Shown here piece by piece: positions 51,452-53,654 of a DNA stretch of 53,654 nucleotides. Positions within the stretch are counted from its first letter, which is position 1. The number at the start of each line of letters is the position of its first letter. The notes below the pieces were generated by a model. That model was not told where the DNA came from and did no database searches. It saw nothing but the letters and a program-made list of their open reading frames with translations. Source of the DNA: Moraxella oblonga NBRC 102422 (lineage in GTDB: Bacteria > Pseudomonadota > Gammaproteobacteria > Pseudomonadales > Moraxellaceae); assembly GCF_001598275.1 (NCBI RefSeq), contig NZ_BCYQ01000016.1:1-53654 (forward strand). The letters are read 5' to 3'. The position numbers and the translations under genes were made by a program.

Positions 51452-52363
51452 ATGCGTGATGAGATTTTTAACGAACTTGCCCATTTGGTCGCCAAACACA
51501 CCGCTCCCACAGGCGGATTTTTTGATACCGCCTTGCCTTGTTTGCATTTGTGTCGGCGAAATCATCACACCGAGCCGATGCCGTGCATTTATCCTTTGAG
51601 CTTGTTTTTGGTGGTGCAAGGCAGCCAACATCTCAATTTTGGCGATACGCTGATGACGATTAGTAAGGGGCAATCGGCTTTGACCACGCTGGATTTGCCT
51701 GTGGTGTCTAATGTGTTAAACGCCAGTTTGGATAAGCCTTATTTGAGTTTGCGAATTGAACTTGATGTGATGCTTCTTAGAAAACTGGACGAACAGACGG
51801 CGTGGCAAACCACTTCGTCCAGCCTGTCTGATAGTTTGTCTGTTTTTGATGCGGATGAAGATTTGTTAAACGCCATTTTGCGTTTGGTGAAACTCTTGGA
51901 TAACCCCAAAATGAGTCGTCATCTTGCCCCGCTCATTGAACAAGAAATCGCCCTTTACATTCTATCTAGCCCCCATTTGCCGATGTTAAGACGGCTTTTG
52001 GGCAATGGCACGGTGGAGCAAAAAATTGCCAAAGCGATTGCCTATTTCAACAAACATTATGCAAGCAAAATAGAAATGGATAAGTTGGCTGGCGGGCTTT
52101 TGATGAGTGCGTCATCGTTTCGTCAGCATTTTAAAAAAATCACAGGGGTCAGCCCTTTGCAATATCAAAAACAGTTACGCCTGCAACAGGCTCGCCGTTT
52201 GATGTTTAAACAAAAATTGGATGCAAGCGGTGCGGCTTTTGAAGTGGGCTATGAAAGTGTGAGCCAGTTTAATCGTGAATATGCTCGGCTGTTTGGGCAG
52301 CCGCCTTTGCGAGATATGCAACGATTAAAAGATGATGAGATGATGTTTGGGCGGATTGTGTAG
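51452..52363 (+). CDS. AraC-family regulator with AraC_N (YqhC-like) domain
   Basis: A 303-residue regulator. The N-terminal cupin-like part (CIYPLSLFLVVQGSQHLNFGD, then LDLPVVSNV and SLRIELD) fits the AraC_N family that includes the aldehyde-responsive YqhC. The C-terminal double HTH is complete: LAGGLLMSASSFRQHFKKITG and AAFEVGYESVSQFNREYARLFG. Upstream reading before the ATG at 51452 would cross the operator repeats, so this start is preferred. It is divergent from the thioredoxin/OsmC/Trx-like/SDR cassette, which it probably activates. Confidence 0.93.
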   Translation: MRDEIFNELAHLVAKHTAPTGGFFDTALPCLHLCRRNHHTEPMPCIYPLSLFLVVQGSQHLNFGDTLMTISKGQSALTTLDLPVVSNVLNASLDKPYLSLRIELDVMLLRKLDEQTAWQTTSSSLSDSLSVFDADEDLLNAILRLVKLLDNPKMSRHLAPLIEQEIALYILSSPHLPMLRRLLGNGTVEQKIAKAIAYFNKHYASKIEMDKLAGGLLMSASSFRQHFKKITGVSPLQYQKQLRLQQARRLMFKQKLDASGAAFEVGYESVSQFNREYARLFGQPPLRDMQRLKDDEMMFGRIV

Positions 52364-52368
52364 GAGGT

Positions 52369-52385
52369 TTTCAGGCAGCCTGAAA
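52369..52385. repeat. DUS-like palindrome (copy 5)
   Basis: TTTCAGGCAGCCTGAAA, 5 bp after the araC-type stop; the opposite orientation of the central base relative to most copies. Confidence 0.85.
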
Positions 52386-52410
52386 GTTTATTTTGCCCAT
52401 TTTAAAAAGA

Positions 52411-52441
52411 AAAACACCGCCCTTATCACAAAAGCGGTGCT
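52411..52441. terminator. CACCG/CGGTG terminator
   Basis: Stem CACCGC/GCGGTG between convergent araC-type and MDR genes, with flanking A and T runs. Confidence 0.75.
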
Positions 52442-52450
52442 TTCAAATCA

Positions 52451-53440
52451 TCAAACCTTAACCACAATCTTACCAATCTGCTGATTGCTTGCCATATATT
52501 CGTGAGCTTTAACCATTTCATCAAAGGCAAAGATTTTGTCAATTTCAGGGCGTAACTGACCGCTTGCCAAACCGTCATAGACAAAGGTTTTGGCTTGTGC
52601 CAATTTTTCAGGGACGGTGGTGATTTCAAAGAGTTCATAGCCCCGCACGGTTAAATGCTTACCCAAAATCGGAAAGACTGGCACGGCAATATCATCGTGG
52701 CTTAATGCCCCATAAATGATGTAACGACCGTCTTGTGCCATTGCATTGATGATTTTTGCCGCCTCTTTTCCGCCCACAGGGTCAAACACCACATTGACAC
52801 CTTTGCCATTGGTGATTTCAAAAAGTTTAGCGGTTACATCGTCTTCGCTTGTGGCAATCACAAAATCCGCCCCTTTTTCCAAAAGCACATCGCCTTTGGC
52901 GTGGGTGCGAGACAAGGCAATCACCGTTGCCCCTTGCATTTTGGCGATTTGAATGCTTGCCAGACCGACCGAACTGGTTGCCCCGCCCAGCACCACCACA
53001 TCGTCTTTTTGTACTTTGCCAAACTCAATCAGTCCGCCATAAGCGGTAACAAACGCCATCCAACTGGCGGACGCTTGTTCCATTGATAAATTATCAGGGT
53101 GCTTAACGACGGCGTGTTTGGGCATATTGACGATTTCGCCATAAGTGCCGTATTCGGTAAACATAAAAGATGGAATAATGCTGACCTTATCGCCAATGGC
53201 AACTTCGTTCACACCCTCGCCAATCGCCACGACCACGCCTGCCCCTTCATAACCCAAAGTCGCAGGGAATACAGGGTCAATCACATAAGCCCCTTCTCGG
53301 TACATCATTTCGGCACGGTTTAAGCCAATGGCGTGGATTTGGATTTGTACTTCGTGTGCTTTTGGTGCAGGAATTGCTACATCAACGATTTGCAAGACAT
53401 CAGGCGAACCTGTTTGATGAAATTGAATTTGTTTGCTCAT
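52451..53440 (-). CDS. zinc-less MDR / quinone oxidoreductase-like dehydrogenase
   Basis: A 329-residue medium-chain reductase. GYEGAGVVVAIGEGV is the MDR signature, the nucleotide motif is VVLGGATSSVGLASIQIAK, and the GRYIIYGAL strand follows. No zinc-binding cysteine cluster is present, as in quinone oxidoreductases. It probably reduces quinones or enones with NADPH. The ATG at 53440 (SKQIQFHQTG) matches the family N-terminus, and the longer reading upstream is low-complexity intergenic sequence. Promoter boxes are shared with the LLM gene at 46955. Confidence 0.92.
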   Translation of the reverse strand: MSKQIQFHQTGSPDVLQIVDVAIPAPKAHEVQIQIHAIGLNRAEMMYREGAYVIDPVFPATLGYEGAGVVVAIGEGVNEVAIGDKVSIIPSFMFTEYGTYGEIVNMPKHAVVKHPDNLSMEQASASWMAFVTAYGGLIEFGKVQKDDVVVLGGATSSVGLASIQIAKMQGATVIALSRTHAKGDVLLEKGADFVIATSEDDVTAKLFEITNGKGVNVVFDPVGGKEAAKIINAMAQDGRYIIYGALSHDDIAVPVFPILGKHLTVRGYELFEITTVPEKLAQAKTFVYDGLASGQLRPEIDKIFAFDEMVKAHEYMASNQQIGKIVVKV

Positions 53441-53469
53441 TGTTTTGACCTTTTGTGAAAATAATGGGC

Positions 53470-53540
53470 GTATTTTAATGTAATGAATTTGCTTTAAAAA
53501 TAATATCAATCGCAAAACACTTTTGCTAAATTGGCATAAA
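53470..53540 (-). promoter_or_regulatory. MDR promoter region with shared boxes
   Basis: TTTTGCTAAATTGGCATAAA (53521-53540) is also found at 47036-47055. Minus-strand CATTAAAATACGCC (about 53468-53481) is also found before the isochorismatase-family gene. Confidence 0.5.
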
Positions 53541-53544
53541 TGAT

Positions 53545-53563
53545 TTTTCAGGCTGCCTGAAAA
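53545..53563. repeat. DUS-like palindrome (copy 6)
   Basis: TTTTCAGGCTGCCTGAAAA upstream of the MDR promoter and next to the terminator at 53594-53616. Confidence 0.85.
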
Positions 53564-53593
53564 GGTTATTTTACTGATTTTAAAAAGAAAAAA

Positions 53594-53616
53594 ACCGCTT
53601 GAATGGCTCAAACGGT
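53594..53616 (-). terminator. terminator of a gene beyond the right edge
   Basis: Stem ACCGCTTGA/TCAAACGGT (one mismatch). On the minus strand it is followed by seven T residues, so it ends a minus-strand transcript coming from outside the window. Confidence 0.65.
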
Positions 53617-53654
53617 GTTGTTGATGAAGCCCATTTTCATTACAGTTTTCCTTA

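Noticed and set aside
53619-53654. A tiny minus-strand reading frame (MKMGFINNTV) after AAGGA at the right edge
   Set aside because: Ten codons running into a terminator; more likely a fragment or leader of a gene outside the window.

Overview
The window looks like a chromosomal segment of a Moraxella-type gammaproteobacterium (Moraxellaceae). Evidence: a RluA-hemC-hemD-HemX-like-thioesterase run, a RibB with a degenerate RibA-like C-terminus, A+T-leaning composition, and REP/MITE-like elements carrying the TTCGACAAGCTCA core. No rRNA, tRNA, integrase or CRISPR array was seen. Species is not resolvable by eye.

Layout. (1) 0.1-10 kb is core-like: a short UvrD-family helicase, thioredoxin, RluA, a small membrane protein, hemC/hemD/HemX-like/thioesterase, ribB(A) and a YddA/SbmA-type ABC transporter. 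(2) 10.1-13.7 kb holds an ArsR regulator with a matching operator before a luciferase-like monooxygenase, an RHH-EVE-like fusion, and an Old Yellow Enzyme. (3) 13.8-20.7 kb is a compact minus-strand biosynthetic cluster (MBL hydrolase, PaaK/F390-synthetase-like AMP ligase, GT1 glycosyltransferase, PAP2 protein, FabH-like ketosynthase, extended SDR) interrupted by a DinJ-YafQ toxin-antitoxin pair. (4) 21-34.2 kb mixes oxidoreductases (nitroreductase, YahK-like ADH, adhC/fghA formaldehyde detoxification) with decay: a DMT transporter with an in-frame stop, a dead IS1595/IS1016-like element, a frameshifted FKBP, a truncated MBL hydrolase, a stop-interrupted hypothetical gene and a multiply frameshifted DJ-1/AraC regulator. 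It also carries an A+T-rich two-gene unit pairing a TauD-like dioxygenase with a HEPN/zinc-ribbon protein. (5) 34.2-41.6 kb holds nitronate monooxygenase and a type III restriction-modification operon that continues into a LysR regulator and a DUF3841-like gene. (6) 41.7-53.4 kb is a run of small regulator-plus-target modules (HxlR, MarR, AraC, each with visible repeated operator-like sites), Ohr, a cytochrome b561 operon, an AbiL-type (RloA/RloB-like) defence pair, a thioredoxin/OsmC/SDR redox cassette and a quinone-oxidoreductase-like MDR.

From 11.66 kb to the right end, the DNA carries many copies of Neisseriaceae DNA-uptake-sequence dialects (AGGCTGCCTGAA/AGGCAGCCTGAA palindromes, plus one exact ATGCCGTCTGAA beside adhC) and a nearly uniform CACCG...CGGTG terminator stem. 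Neither is seen in the first 11.6 kb. I infer that this part was assembled largely by exchange with Neisseriaceae, including oxidative/electrophile-stress genes, small regulons and defence systems. The most promising undescribed systems are the HEPN/dioxygenase pair, the ketosynthase-AMP ligase-glycosyltransferase-PAP2 cluster, and the AraC redox cassette with 21-bp-spaced direct repeats.
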